Assembly: GCA_003249215.1 (NCBI GenBank)
Contig: QKJR01000071.1
Coordinates: 1-39,694, forward strand
Direction of reading: 5' to 3'
DNA: 39,694 nt
Origin: Rhodobacterales bacterium
GTDB taxonomy: Bacteria > Pseudomonadota > Alphaproteobacteria > Rhodobacterales > Rhodobacteraceae
The notes below the pieces were generated by a model. It saw nothing but the letters and a program-made list of their open reading frames with translations, searched no databases and was not told where the DNA came from. Position 1 is the stretch's first letter. Every line of letters begins with the position of its first letter. Made by a program: the position numbers and the translations under genes. Shown one piece after another: positions 8,532-16,371 of this stretch.

Positions 8532-9506
8532 ATGGAGCAGAAAACCGAAGTGCTGGCCCCCGATGCCGGCGGCATTGCCCGTGCGGCCGCGCTCCTTGCC
8601 GAAGGGGGCCTCGTGGCCTTCCCGACCGAGACGGTCTACGGCCTTGGCGGCGACGCGCGCAACGGCACGGCGGTGGCGGGGATTTTCGCCGCCAAGGGCC
8701 GCCCGCAGTTCAATCCGCTGATCGTCCATGTCGCGGATCTGGCCGAGGCCGAACGGATCGCGGTTTTCGATGCACAGGCGCGCGCGCTGGCACAGGCCTT
8801 CTGGCCCGGACCGCTGACGCTCGTGCTGCCGCTGCGCGCCGAGGCCGGGATCTCCGATCTGGTCAGCGCCGGTCTCGACACGGTGGCAATCCGGATGCCC
8901 GCGCATCCCGTCGCCCGCGCGCTGCTCGCAGCCTTCGGCGGCCCGCTCGCCGCGCCCTCGGCCAACCCCTCGGGCAAGGTCAGCCCGACGACGGCCGCGC
9001 ATGTGGTCGAGGGGCTCTCGGGCAAGATCGCGGCGGTGCTCGATGGCGGGGCCTGCGCGGTGGGCGTCGAATCGACGATCCTCGCGCTGGATCCGCCGCG
9101 GCTCCTGCGGCCCGGCGGGCTGCCGCTCGAGGCGCTCGAAGGCGCGCTCGGGCAGCAGGTGATCGCCCCCGAGATCGCGGCCGATGCGACGCATCGCCCG
9201 AATGCGCCGGGACAGCTCAGCTCGCATTACGCCCCCGGCGCCGCGGTGCGACTCGGCGCGACCGAGAAACGCCCCGGCGAGATCTGGATCGGCTTTGGCC
9301 CGAACTGCGCGGGCGCCGAGATCACCCTGTCCGCCACCGGCGATCTGACCGAAGCGGCCGCCCAGCTCTTCGGCGCGCTGCGCGCGGCCGACAGCCTTGC
9401 ACAGGCGGCGGGGGCCGCGACGATCGCCGTCGCGCCCGTGCCCGAAACCGGGCTTGGCCGCGCGATCAACGACCGGCTGCGCCGCGCGGCAGCCCCCCGG
9501 GGTTGA
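8532..9506 (+). CDS. tsaC: L-threonylcarbamoyladenylate synthase, Sua5 type
   Basis: The 324-residue protein has the YrdC/Sua5 core: GGLVAFPTETVYGLGGDA near residue 25, then AAKGRPQFNPLIVHVADL, WPGPLTLVLP, RMPAHPVARALL and SANPSGKVSPTTAAHV. It then continues into the C-terminal Sua5 domain after the linker PGQLSSHYAPGAAVRLG. It makes threonylcarbamoyl-AMP from threonine, bicarbonate and ATP for t6A37 modification of ANN-decoding tRNAs. The two-domain length is typical of Sua5 rather than short TsaC. The gene diverges from the acyl-CoA dehydrogenase gene. Its end is followed immediately by a hairpin-rich repeat element, and the last codons can pair with that element. Confidence 0.95.
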   Translation: MEQKTEVLAPDAGGIARAAALLAEGGLVAFPTETVYGLGGDARNGTAVAGIFAAKGRPQFNPLIVHVADLAEAERIAVFDAQARALAQAFWPGPLTLVLPLRAEAGISDLVSAGLDTVAIRMPAHPVARALLAAFGGPLAAPSANPSGKVSPTTAAHVVEGLSGKIAAVLDGGACAVGVESTILALDPPRLLRPGGLPLEALEGALGQQVIAPEIAADATHRPNAPGQLSSHYAPGAAVRLGATEKRPGEIWIGFGPNCAGAEITLSATGDLTEAAAQLFGALRAADSLAQAAGAATIAVAPVPETGLGRAINDRLRRAAAPRG

Positions 9507-9512
9507 AAAAAG

Positions 9513-9559
9513 GGGGGCTCTGCCCCCGTCTGCTACGCAGCCTCCCCCGGGATATTTTT
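9513..9559 (+). repeat. Hairpin plus CCCCGGGATATTT element after the Sua5 gene
   Basis: Starting seven bases after the stop codon there is GGGGGC-TCT-GCCCCC (9513-9527). A small hairpin CTGC-TAC-GCAG follows (9530-9540), then CTCCCCCGGGATATTTTT (9542-9559). The first hairpin has an alternative partner: AGCCCCCC inside the end of the gene (9491-9498) matches GGGGGGCT (9512-9519) perfectly. The order is the same as in the elements at 9626-9675 and 22337-22372. It probably acts as a transcription terminator or 3'-end stabiliser. Confidence 0.6.
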
Positions 9560-9625
9560 GCACAGTTGATGAGGAAGCCCCCTCACCGGTGGCCCGGTGC
9601 AGCGCAGTCCCCTTCAACCTGATCG

Positions 9626-9675
9626 AAATATCCCGGGGGGTGAGGCGCGGAGCGCCGAGGGGGCGAGCAGCCCCC
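9626..9675 (-). repeat. Hairpin plus CCCCGGGATATTT element after yqgE
   Basis: Read on the minus strand after the yqgE stop, this copy has GGGGGC-TGCTC-GCCCCC (9675-9659), then GGCGC-TCC-GCGCC, then CCCCCGGGATATTT (9639-9626). The last 14 bases are an exact inverted copy of 9544-9557, 68 bases away. The two copies therefore face each other between the convergent tsaC and yqgE genes, each just downstream of its own gene. Confidence 0.6.
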
Positions 9676-9682
9676 TGCGACC

Positions 9683-10243
9683 TCAGGCCCGGCCCGCTGC
9701 CGCCGAGAGACTGCGCGGGTCGATCCCCATCGTGCCGAGCGCGCGCGTCCATTTCGTCGCGTGATCGGGGTCGAGGGCGAGCGTCGCGTCGCCCTCGGCG
9801 ATGAGCCAGCCGTTCTCGAGGATCTCGGCCTCGAGCTGCCCCGGCCCCCAGCCAGCATAACCGAGCGCCAGAAGTGCGTGATCAGGGCCGCAGCCCGCCG
9901 CCATATCCTCGAGAATATCGCGCGTCGCCGTCATCGAGAGCGCCGCGCTCACCTTCATCGGCTTCGAGCGTCCCCGCCATTCGGGACTGTGCAACACGAA
10001 GCCGCGCCCGGTCTCGACCGGACCGCCGAACAGGATCGGCGTGGTCTCGGGCCGGTCCGAGGCGGTCACCGGGATCCCGAGTTGCCCGAGCAGATCGCCG
10101 AAGCCCGGCGCCGGCAACGGCTTGTTCACGATCAGCCCCATCGCACCTTCGGGCGAATGGGCACAGACCGCGACCACCGAATGTTCGAATCGCGGATCGC
10201 CCATCCCGGGCATGGCGATCAAGAGTTTGCCGGTCAGATCCAT
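9683..10243 (-). CDS. YqgE/AlgH family protein (DUF179)
   Basis: The 186-residue product shows the family pattern: MDLTGKLLIAMPGMGDPRF at the start, then VVAVCAHSPEGAMGLIVNKP, FGGPVETGRGFVLHS and the late LLALGYAGWGPGQLEAEI. This is the usual full length of the family. Its biochemical role is not established; AlgH in Pseudomonas was linked to alginate control. GGAGGCTGCG before the ATG is a good ribosome-binding site. It is divergent from the DsbD-like gene with 152 bases between, which must hold both promoters; I see no strong promoter boxes there. The gene ends in a repeat element shared with its convergent neighbour. Confidence 0.93.
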   Translation of the reverse strand: MDLTGKLLIAMPGMGDPRFEHSVVAVCAHSPEGAMGLIVNKPLPAPGFGDLLGQLGIPVTASDRPETTPILFGGPVETGRGFVLHSPEWRGRSKPMKVSAALSMTATRDILEDMAAGCGPDHALLALGYAGWGPGQLEAEILENGWLIAEGDATLALDPDHATKWTRALGTMGIDPRSLSAAAGRA

Positions 10244-10395
10244 CGCAGCCTCCGCCGGGGCGGATCGCCCCTCCGTTCAAGGTGGGCCGGTCGCCGCGCG
10301 CAATCAAGCCCCGCGACTGCGGCATCTGTGCCGCTCGCGCCGCGCTGGCGCGTTTGTGACTTTGCCCAAGGGCCAAGCGGCGCTATCGCAGGCAT

Positions 10396-11202
10396 ATGAT
10401 GAAATTTCGCCAGTCCCTGATCCCCCTTGCCGTCGCCTTCGGCCTGACTGCGCCCCTCGCCGGGGCGCAGGAGGCAGCTCCCCTGCCGCCCGGCATGGCC
10501 GGGGCCGAGGTGCTCGCGGGCTGGCAACGGCCCGACGGTGCGCGGATCGCCGCGGTGCGGATCGCGCTGCGCGAGGGCTGGAAAACCTATTGGCGCAGCC
10601 CGGGCGATGCCGGCATCCCGCCGCAATTCGATTTCGCGCGCTCGGACAATGTCGCCGGCGTCACCGTGCACTGGCCGACGCCGGAGATTTTCGACCAGAA
10701 CGGGATGCGCTCGGTCGGCTATGACGATGTCGTCGTGCTGCCGCTCGAGATCCATCCCGCCGATCCGAGCCGCCCGGTGCGGCTCAACACCGAGATGGAT
10801 ATCGGCATCTGCCATGACATCTGCGTTCCGGTGAGCGTCGGGCTGCAGGCCGATCTCGATGGCCCCGGCGCCCCCGATCCCGCGATCCGCGCCGCGCTGA
10901 CCGAACAGCCGCCGATCCGGCGCGAGGGCGCGCGCTGCTCGCTCGAGCCGATCGCCGACGGGATGCGCGTCACCGCCCGCATCGACCTGCCGCCAGGCCC
11001 CGGCGAGATCGCGCTCTTCGAGCTCAAATCGACGCCGATGTGGGTGTCGGATGCGGTGATGCACCGCGAGGGCGGGGCGCTCGTCGCCTCGGCCGAATTC
11101 GTGCCGGAGAACGCCACGCCCTTCGCCCTCGACAAGCGCGATCTGCGGATCACCGTGCTGTCCGGGGCGGGCGCAGTCGAATTCGACGGCTGCCCCGACT
11201 GA
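10396..11202 (+). CDS. Stand-alone periplasmic DsbD N-domain-like protein
   Basis: The 268-residue protein begins with a signal peptide (cleavage likely after LAGAQ, about residue 25) and should be periplasmic. The motif WKTYWRSPGDAGIPPQFDF and the pair of cysteines in MDIGICHDICVPVSV (Cys139 and Cys143) match the N-terminal domain of DsbD/ScsB, which hands electrons to periplasmic thiol-disulfide partners. Neither the membrane domain nor the thioredoxin-like C-terminal domain of DsbD is present, and neither is encoded next to it. Two adjacent ATG codons (10396 and 10399) are both possible starts. The gene converges on the RND operon. The partner protein is unknown. Confidence 0.82.
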   Translation: MMKFRQSLIPLAVAFGLTAPLAGAQEAAPLPPGMAGAEVLAGWQRPDGARIAAVRIALREGWKTYWRSPGDAGIPPQFDFARSDNVAGVTVHWPTPEIFDQNGMRSVGYDDVVVLPLEIHPADPSRPVRLNTEMDIGICHDICVPVSVGLQADLDGPGAPDPAIRAALTEQPPIRREGARCSLEPIADGMRVTARIDLPPGPGEIALFELKSTPMWVSDAVMHREGGALVASAEFVPENATPFALDKRDLRITVLSGAGAVEFDGCPD

Positions 11203-11242
11203 TCCTGTCTCCCTGCAGATTGCGCGGCCCGGCACCGGCCCC

Positions 11243-14200
11243 TCAGGGCCGCGAATGCGCCCCGATCCGCCCGCGCAGCAGCCGCGGCGCAAGCACCGCC
11301 GCACCGACCGCGATCGCCGCGGCCACCGGCACGAAGGCCGCGAGCGCCCCCGCCATCCCCTGCCCCGCGAAAAGCGCCCGCCCGACTGTGAGCGCGAGCG
11401 CGAGCGCCACGAGCCCGCCCGCAGCCCCGAGGACCCCGCGCACCCCCGGCACCCGCACCGCGCGCCGGGTCGCGCGCAGATAGCGCGTCACATCGAGCTG
11501 AATCGCGAGCACCGCGGGCACCACCAGCAGCACGATCACCATGCCGAAGCCGAGCCCGTAGACGAGCGTGATGACGGTGGGTTTCAGGAAGAGCGCGGCC
11601 GAGGATTTCTCGTAAAGGAGCGGCGCGAGGCCCAGAACCGTGGTCAGCGTGGTCAGCATCACCGGCCGCAACCGGTCGGCCACCGCATCGACGATGGCGG
11701 GCGTCAACCCCCGCTTCTCGGCATATTCGTCCACCGTCGAGATCAGCACGATCGCATCGTTGATGATGATCCCCGACATGCCGATCGCGCCCACCACGGC
11801 GAACATCGACATCGGCAGACCCCAGATGTAATGCCCCCAGATCGCACCGACGAGGCCGAAGGGAATGACCGACATCACCACGATCGGCCGCGTCCAGCTC
11901 GCGAAGATCCAGGCGAGCACGATATAGATCCCGATCAGACAGAGCGAGAGCCCGACCATCGCATCGGCCATGAACTCCTTCTCGTCCTGCGCCGCGCCCG
12001 AGAGGCGCCAGACGACGCCCTTCTCCTCGGCGATGCGCGGCAGGATCTCCTCCTCGATCTGGCGCATGATCTGATTGGCGCGTTCGGGGTTGTCCTCGGA
12101 AATGTCACCCGTGACCGAGACGAGCCGCAGCCCGTCCTCGCGCCGGATCGTCGAGAAGCCGGTCTCCTCGCGCATGGTGACGATATCGCCGAGCGGCACC
12201 CAGCCGCCGCCCGGCACCTGCATCTGCATCCGCTCGGTGAAATCGGCGGTCAGCTCGCTCTCGGGCAGCTCGACACGGATCGTGGCCGAACGCACGCCAT
12301 CGGGGAAGCTCGCCGCCTCGGTGCCGTTCAGGCGCGCGCGCAGCTCACGGCTCAGCGTGTCGATGTCGAAGCCCAGCGCCTCGCCCTGGGGCGTGAGCGA
12401 CAGGATCAGCTCGGCCTTGTCATAGGCCAGATTGTCCTCGAGCGCCGAAACCTCTGGGAAGACCGAAAGTTCGGTCTTCAGTGTCTCGGCAGCCTCCTTG
12501 AGCACCCGGCTCTCGGCGCCCGAGAACTGCACCGAGATCCCGTCCGAGCTCGACCCCATCCGGAAGCCGCGGAACGAGAGCTCCTCGAGGAGCGGATGAC
12601 GCGGCGTTTCCTCCTGCAGGCGGGCGATGAAATCGAAACTCGAATAGGGCCGGAAATCGGGGTCGATCAGCTCGATCGAGATCGAACCCAGCAGGTCGGT
12701 ATCCTTGCTGTCGGCCGAGGCGAGCGCGCGCCCCGAGGCACCACCGATTTGGCCGATCGCGTAATCGACCGGGTTGGTGCCATATTCGGCCTCGTATTCG
12801 CGCCCGACCTTTTCGACGGTCTGCTGCAGCACCTTCATCATCGCCGCCGTATCCTCGCGCGAGGCGCCGGCCACCATCGCGAAGGCCCCCGAGACCGTGG
12901 CCTGTTCGGGCGGGTTGAAGAAGCGCCACTGCACCTTGCCCGAGATCAGGAAGCCGATCTGCGTCGCCAGCAGGAAGATCGTGCCCGCAACCACCGGATA
13001 GCGGAAGCGCAGCACCGCCCGCGTCAGTGGCCGCATCAGGCGCACCCGCACCCATTCGAGGCCCCGGTTCACCTGCCGCGAAGGCCAGTCGTACCACGCG
13101 CCTTGCGCGGTATGGGCGAGCGCATGGCTCATGTGATTGGGCAGGATCAGGAAGCATTCGATGAGCGAGGCGGCGAGCACCGCGATCACCGTATAGGGAA
13201 TGTCCATGATCGTATTGCCCATCGGCCCTCCGATCACGATGAGCCCGGCGAAGGCGATGATCGTGGTCAGCGTCGAGGCGAAGACCGGCGCCGCCATCCG
13301 CCGCGCGCCCTGCTCGGCCGCGAGCACCGGATGCTCGCCCAGTTCGCGGGCCCGGAAATCGGCGTGCTCGCCCACCACGATTGCATCGTCGACCACGATC
13401 CCCAGCGTCAGGATGAGCGCGAAGATCGAGATCATGTTGAGCGTCATGCCCGAGACATACATGACCGCAATCGCCGCCGCCATCGAGGTGGGAATGCCCA
13501 TTGCCACCCAGAAAGCCGTGCGCGCATTGAGAAACAGAAAGAGCAGGAGCACGACGAGGATCAGCCCCTGCACCCCGTTGCCCATCAGCAGCTCAAGACG
13601 CTGGGTGATCAGTTCCGAGCGCGTCCGCACAAGCTGGATCGTCGTGCCCGCGGGCAGCGTCGGCTCCATCGTGGCGATGACCTTCTCGACCTCTTGCTGC
13701 AGCCCGATCGCGTCGCCCTGCGCCGAGCGCGAGACATTGACCACCATCGCGGGGTTCTCGCCCACGAAATAGGCCCGCGCGCGGTTCGCCCCCTCGACGC
13801 GAATATTCGCCACATCGCCGATGGTGAGCTGCGAGCCATCGGGGTTCGAGCGCAGCACGAGCCCCGCGATCTCGCGCGCGTCACGCCGTTCCTCGCCGGT
13901 GCGCACCCGCGCGGCCCCGCCCGCGACATCGCCCGCCGGGCTCGTCGCGGCCTCGGCGCCGATCACCGCGGCAATCTGGCTGAGCGTCACGTCATGCGCC
14001 ATCATCCGCACGGTCGGCACCTCGACCAGGGTCCGTGGCGCGGCCATGCCCTGCACCGTGGTCCGCGTCACCCCCCCGGCATAAAGCCGCACGACGAGCT
14101 CGTCGGCGAGCCGCCCGAGCTGTTCGGGCGCGAGCGGCCCGGTGATCACTACATCGGTCACCGTATCGCGCCAGACGCCACGGGCCACGACCGGCTCCTC

Positions 14201-14731
14201 CGCCGCCTCGGGCAGATCGCCCGCCGCGGAAATCGCCTGCTCGACATCGTTGGTCGCGCGGGCCATGTCCCAGCCGCTCTCGAATTCAAGCGTGATCTTG
14301 GCCTTGCCCTCGGTCGCGCGGCTTTCGGAATTCTCGACCCCCTCGACCGCGATCAGCGAAGGTTCGAGAACCTGCACGATCGCCCGGTCGACATCCTCGG
14401 CCCCCGCGCCCTCCCAGTCGACGTTGACCGTGACCTCTTCCGAGACCGAATCCGGAAAGAATTGCGCGCGCATCTTGGGCAGCGTCGCCGCCCCCGCGCA
14501 GAGCATCACCACCAGAACGATATTGGCCAGCGTCCGGTGCCGGGTGAAGAGCCCGATCAGCCCGCGCGCCGGCGGCAGCGCCTCGCCCGGGCGCGCGAAT
14601 TCACCCTCGGCCTCGACCGCGGCACGGGCGGCGGCATTGGCCTCGGCGGCCATTTCGGTCGCAGGCTGCCGTTCGGGTTCGTGCGCGGGCGTCTGCGGGG
14701 TGCCGGGCGGGGTTTCGGGCGGCTGGCTCAT
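11243..14731 (-). CDS. RND efflux transporter permease (HAE1-like)
   Basis: The 1162-residue inner-membrane protein has the RND plan. The first helix is ANIVLVVMLCAGAATL, followed by a large periplasmic loop. A helix around residue 445 contains LGIVVDDAIVVGEHADF, with the paired aspartates typical of proton-coupled HAE1 pumps. A second periplasmic loop follows, then the C-terminal helix bundle (GMSGIIINDAIVLISTVDEY and MLTTLTTVLGLAPLLYEKSS). It should export hydrophobic compounds by proton antiport with the adaptor encoded directly upstream; no outer-membrane channel gene is present. About 60 extra N-terminal residues and about 80 extra C-terminal residues with two more hydrophobic helices go beyond the usual 1040-residue length. 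The start is one base after the adaptor stop codon (TGA-C-ATG). Confidence 0.94.
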   Translation of the reverse strand: MSQPPETPPGTPQTPAHEPERQPATEMAAEANAAARAAVEAEGEFARPGEALPPARGLIGLFTRHRTLANIVLVVMLCAGAATLPKMRAQFFPDSVSEEVTVNVDWEGAGAEDVDRAIVQVLEPSLIAVEGVENSESRATEGKAKITLEFESGWDMARATNDVEQAISAAGDLPEAAEEPVVARGVWRDTVTDVVITGPLAPEQLGRLADELVVRLYAGGVTRTTVQGMAAPRTLVEVPTVRMMAHDVTLSQIAAVIGAEAATSPAGDVAGGAARVRTGEERRDAREIAGLVLRSNPDGSQLTIGDVANIRVEGANRARAYFVGENPAMVVNVSRSAQGDAIGLQQEVEKVIATMEPTLPAGTTIQLVRTRSELITQRLELLMGNGVQGLILVVLLLFLFLNARTAFWVAMGIPTSMAAAIAVMYVSGMTLNMISIFALILTLGIVVDDAIVVGEHADFRARELGEHPVLAAEQGARRMAAPVFASTLTTIIAFAGLIVIGGPMGNTIMDIPYTVIAVLAASLIECFLILPNHMSHALAHTAQGAWYDWPSRQVNRGLEWVRVRLMRPLTRAVLRFRYPVVAGTIFLLATQIGFLISGKVQWRFFNPPEQATVSGAFAMVAGASREDTAAMMKVLQQTVEKVGREYEAEYGTNPVDYAIGQIGGASGRALASADSKDTDLLGSISIELIDPDFRPYSSFDFIARLQEETPRHPLLEELSFRGFRMGSSSDGISVQFSGAESRVLKEAAETLKTELSVFPEVSALEDNLAYDKAELILSLTPQGEALGFDIDTLSRELRARLNGTEAASFPDGVRSATIRVELPESELTADFTERMQMQVPGGGWVPLGDIVTMREETGFSTIRREDGLRLVSVTGDISEDNPERANQIMRQIEEEILPRIAEEKGVVWRLSGAAQDEKEFMADAMVGLSLCLIGIYIVLAWIFASWTRPIVVMSVIPFGLVGAIWGHYIWGLPMSMFAVVGAIGMSGIIINDAIVLISTVDEYAEKRGLTPAIVDAVADRLRPVMLTTLTTVLGLAPLLYEKSSAALFLKPTVITLVYGLGFGMVIVLLVVPAVLAIQLDVTRYLRATRRAVRVPGVRGVLGAAGGLVALALALTVGRALFAGQGMAGALAAFVPVAAAIAVGAAVLAPRLLRGRIGAHSRP

Positions 14732-14732
14732 G

Positions 14733-16196
14733 TCAGCCCCCGATCCGCTCTTCGAGCCGCGCAACGACCGCGACGGGCACCGCTTCGGCCTGAAGCTGCG
14801 CCATGATCCGCGCCTTGGTCTCGGCCGGCATCCGGGTATTGCCCTCGACGAAAGCGATGAGCCGCGCGCGCCGCTCGGGGTCGAGCACGATCGTCTCGTC
14901 CGCCGCGGGCTGCGTGGTGGCCCCGGCCGGGCGCAGCGGACGCAGCTTGATCCCCTCACCCAGAAGCGGCGTGCGCTCGGCCACGATCTCGGTTCCCGTG
15001 GGCAGGGCCGCGCGAATGATCACCTGATCGCCCTGACGATGCAGCACCTCGGCCTGCGTCTCGCTCAACCGGTCCTCGGGGCCGAGCACGAGCACGCGCC
15101 CCGCCGCATCGACCGCCGCCGCGGGCACCAGCGCCACCTGATCGAGCGCGGGCTCGGCCAGACGCACGGTCACGAAATCACCCGGCTGCAGCACCGCCGC
15201 GCCCTCGGTCACCCGTGCAAACAAAAGGCGCCCGGTCAGTCCCGCCTCGACCGCCGCGCCGACCCGCACCAGCTCGGCGCGCGCCGCGAAACTGCGCCCC
15301 GAGGTGTCGAGCGCAAGATCGACCGACAGCGGCAAGAGCCGCCCCTGCGCATCCGCGAGCCGCGCGAATTGCGCGGTCGAGACGCGGAAGGCCACCTCGA
15401 GCGCGGTCGGGTCGAGCAGATCGCCGAGCTTTTCGTTATTGGCCACGAGCCCGCCGCGCACCGCCGCCACATTCGACAGACGGCCCGCGAATTCGGCCCG
15501 GATCTCTGTGTCGCGCAGTTTCCGTTCGGCCTCCGAAAGCGCGATCCCGGCCCGTGCCCGCGCGTTGCGCGCCTGATCGAGCGTGGCCTCGGCGGTCGAG
15601 AGCTGCGCACGCTTGGTCAGCACCGCCTGCTCGGCGGTCGAGACGGCGAGCTGCGCGGTCTCGGTATCGGCGGCGCGCCCGAGGCCGCGGTCGTCGATCG
15701 CGCGTTGCCGGTCGAGCGCCGAGCGGCGCAGCTCGGCCTGACGTTCGGCCGCGGCCAGATCGTCGCGGTTGATCTCCATCGAGCGCCCGGCAAGCGCCAG
15801 CGCCGCCTCGGCTTCGGCCAGCGAGGCGGCGGCACTGTCGCGCGCGGCCTCGGCCTCGGCCGGATCGAGCCGCACCAGAAGCTCACCCGCGGCCACCTCG
15901 GCGCCCTCTTCGAAATCGGGCGAGATCTCGGCCACGGTCCCGGCCGCCGCCGCGCGCAGCTCGAGCGAACGCGTGGCGCGGATCTCGCCATAGGCGGTCA
16001 GCTCGGGGGTGATACGGGTGAAATCGAGCGCGACGACATTGGCGGCAAAGACCCGCTCGCGCGCAGGCATCGGCCGGGCGGCGGCCGCGGCGCGTTCATC
16101 CATCGCCGATTTCATCGCATAGACGGCCGCCCCGATCAGCGCGAGCGTCAGCGCGAAGAGAAAGAGCCCCGTCAAACTGCGGGTCAGAAAGCGCAT
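14733..16196 (-). CDS. RND efflux periplasmic adaptor (membrane fusion protein)
   Basis: The 487-residue protein has one N-terminal membrane helix (about residues 8-27). Its barrel-sandwich half contains AYGEIRATRSLELRAAAAGT and VAAGELLVRLDPAEAEAARD. A long Ala/Arg/Glu-rich coiled-coil hairpin follows (about 115-235), then beta-barrel and membrane-proximal segments (VTVRLAEPALDQVALVPAAA). This is the HlyD/AcrA-type adaptor that links the permease to an outer-membrane channel. AAGGACGGTGAC precedes the ATG. An unusual C-terminal extension of about 60 residues after KLRPLRPAG ends in a helical ERRARLIAFVEGNTRMPAET segment. The gene is first in a two-gene operon; a perfect 20-base palindrome lies about 130 bases upstream. 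Confidence 0.92.
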   Translation of the reverse strand: MRFLTRSLTGLFLFALTLALIGAAVYAMKSAMDERAAAAARPMPARERVFAANVVALDFTRITPELTAYGEIRATRSLELRAAAAGTVAEISPDFEEGAEVAAGELLVRLDPAEAEAARDSAAASLAEAEAALALAGRSMEINRDDLAAAERQAELRRSALDRQRAIDDRGLGRAADTETAQLAVSTAEQAVLTKRAQLSTAEATLDQARNARARAGIALSEAERKLRDTEIRAEFAGRLSNVAAVRGGLVANNEKLGDLLDPTALEVAFRVSTAQFARLADAQGRLLPLSVDLALDTSGRSFAARAELVRVGAAVEAGLTGRLLFARVTEGAAVLQPGDFVTVRLAEPALDQVALVPAAAVDAAGRVLVLGPEDRLSETQAEVLHRQGDQVIIRAALPTGTEIVAERTPLLGEGIKLRPLRPAGATTQPAADETIVLDPERRARLIAFVEGNTRMPAETKARIMAQLQAEAVPVAVVARLEERIGG

Positions 16197-16327
16197 GTCA
16201 CCGTCCTTGCTTGGGCGGGGGCAGCCCCCCGATCGCGTCGTGCTGGGTTCCCCTTCCGGGTAGACCGAGGATACAGCCCTTGCTACGTGGCGGAAGGCCG
16301 CGCCTGACGGAATTCACGAAAATTTCA

Positions 16328-16347
16328 GCGGAAGTGGCCACTTCCGC
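16328..16347. promoter_or_regulatory. Perfect 20-base palindrome: operator or terminator
   Basis: GCGGAAGTGGCCACTTCCGC is a perfect palindrome between the end of the uracil-DNA glycosylase gene (16372) and the start of the efflux operon (16196), both on the minus strand. Read in that direction it is followed by TGAAATTTTCG, a mild T-rich tail. It could therefore be the glycosylase terminator or an operator for a regulator of the efflux pump. The remaining 175-base gap shows no other clear structure. Confidence 0.5.
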
Positions 16348-16371
16348 CCCGATTGCGGGCGCACGTGCCCC

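Noticed and set aside
9513..9675. Possible small CRISPR array or insertion-sequence ends
   Set aside because: There are only two inverted copies of 14 bases without regular spacers, target duplication or transposase. Gene-end elements explain it better.
11255..14806. Plus-strand open frame of 1183 codons opposite the RND permease and adaptor
   Set aside because: It is a mirror frame of GC-rich codons. The translation is His/Arg/Asp-rich without any family signature, whereas the minus strand encodes a clear RND transporter.
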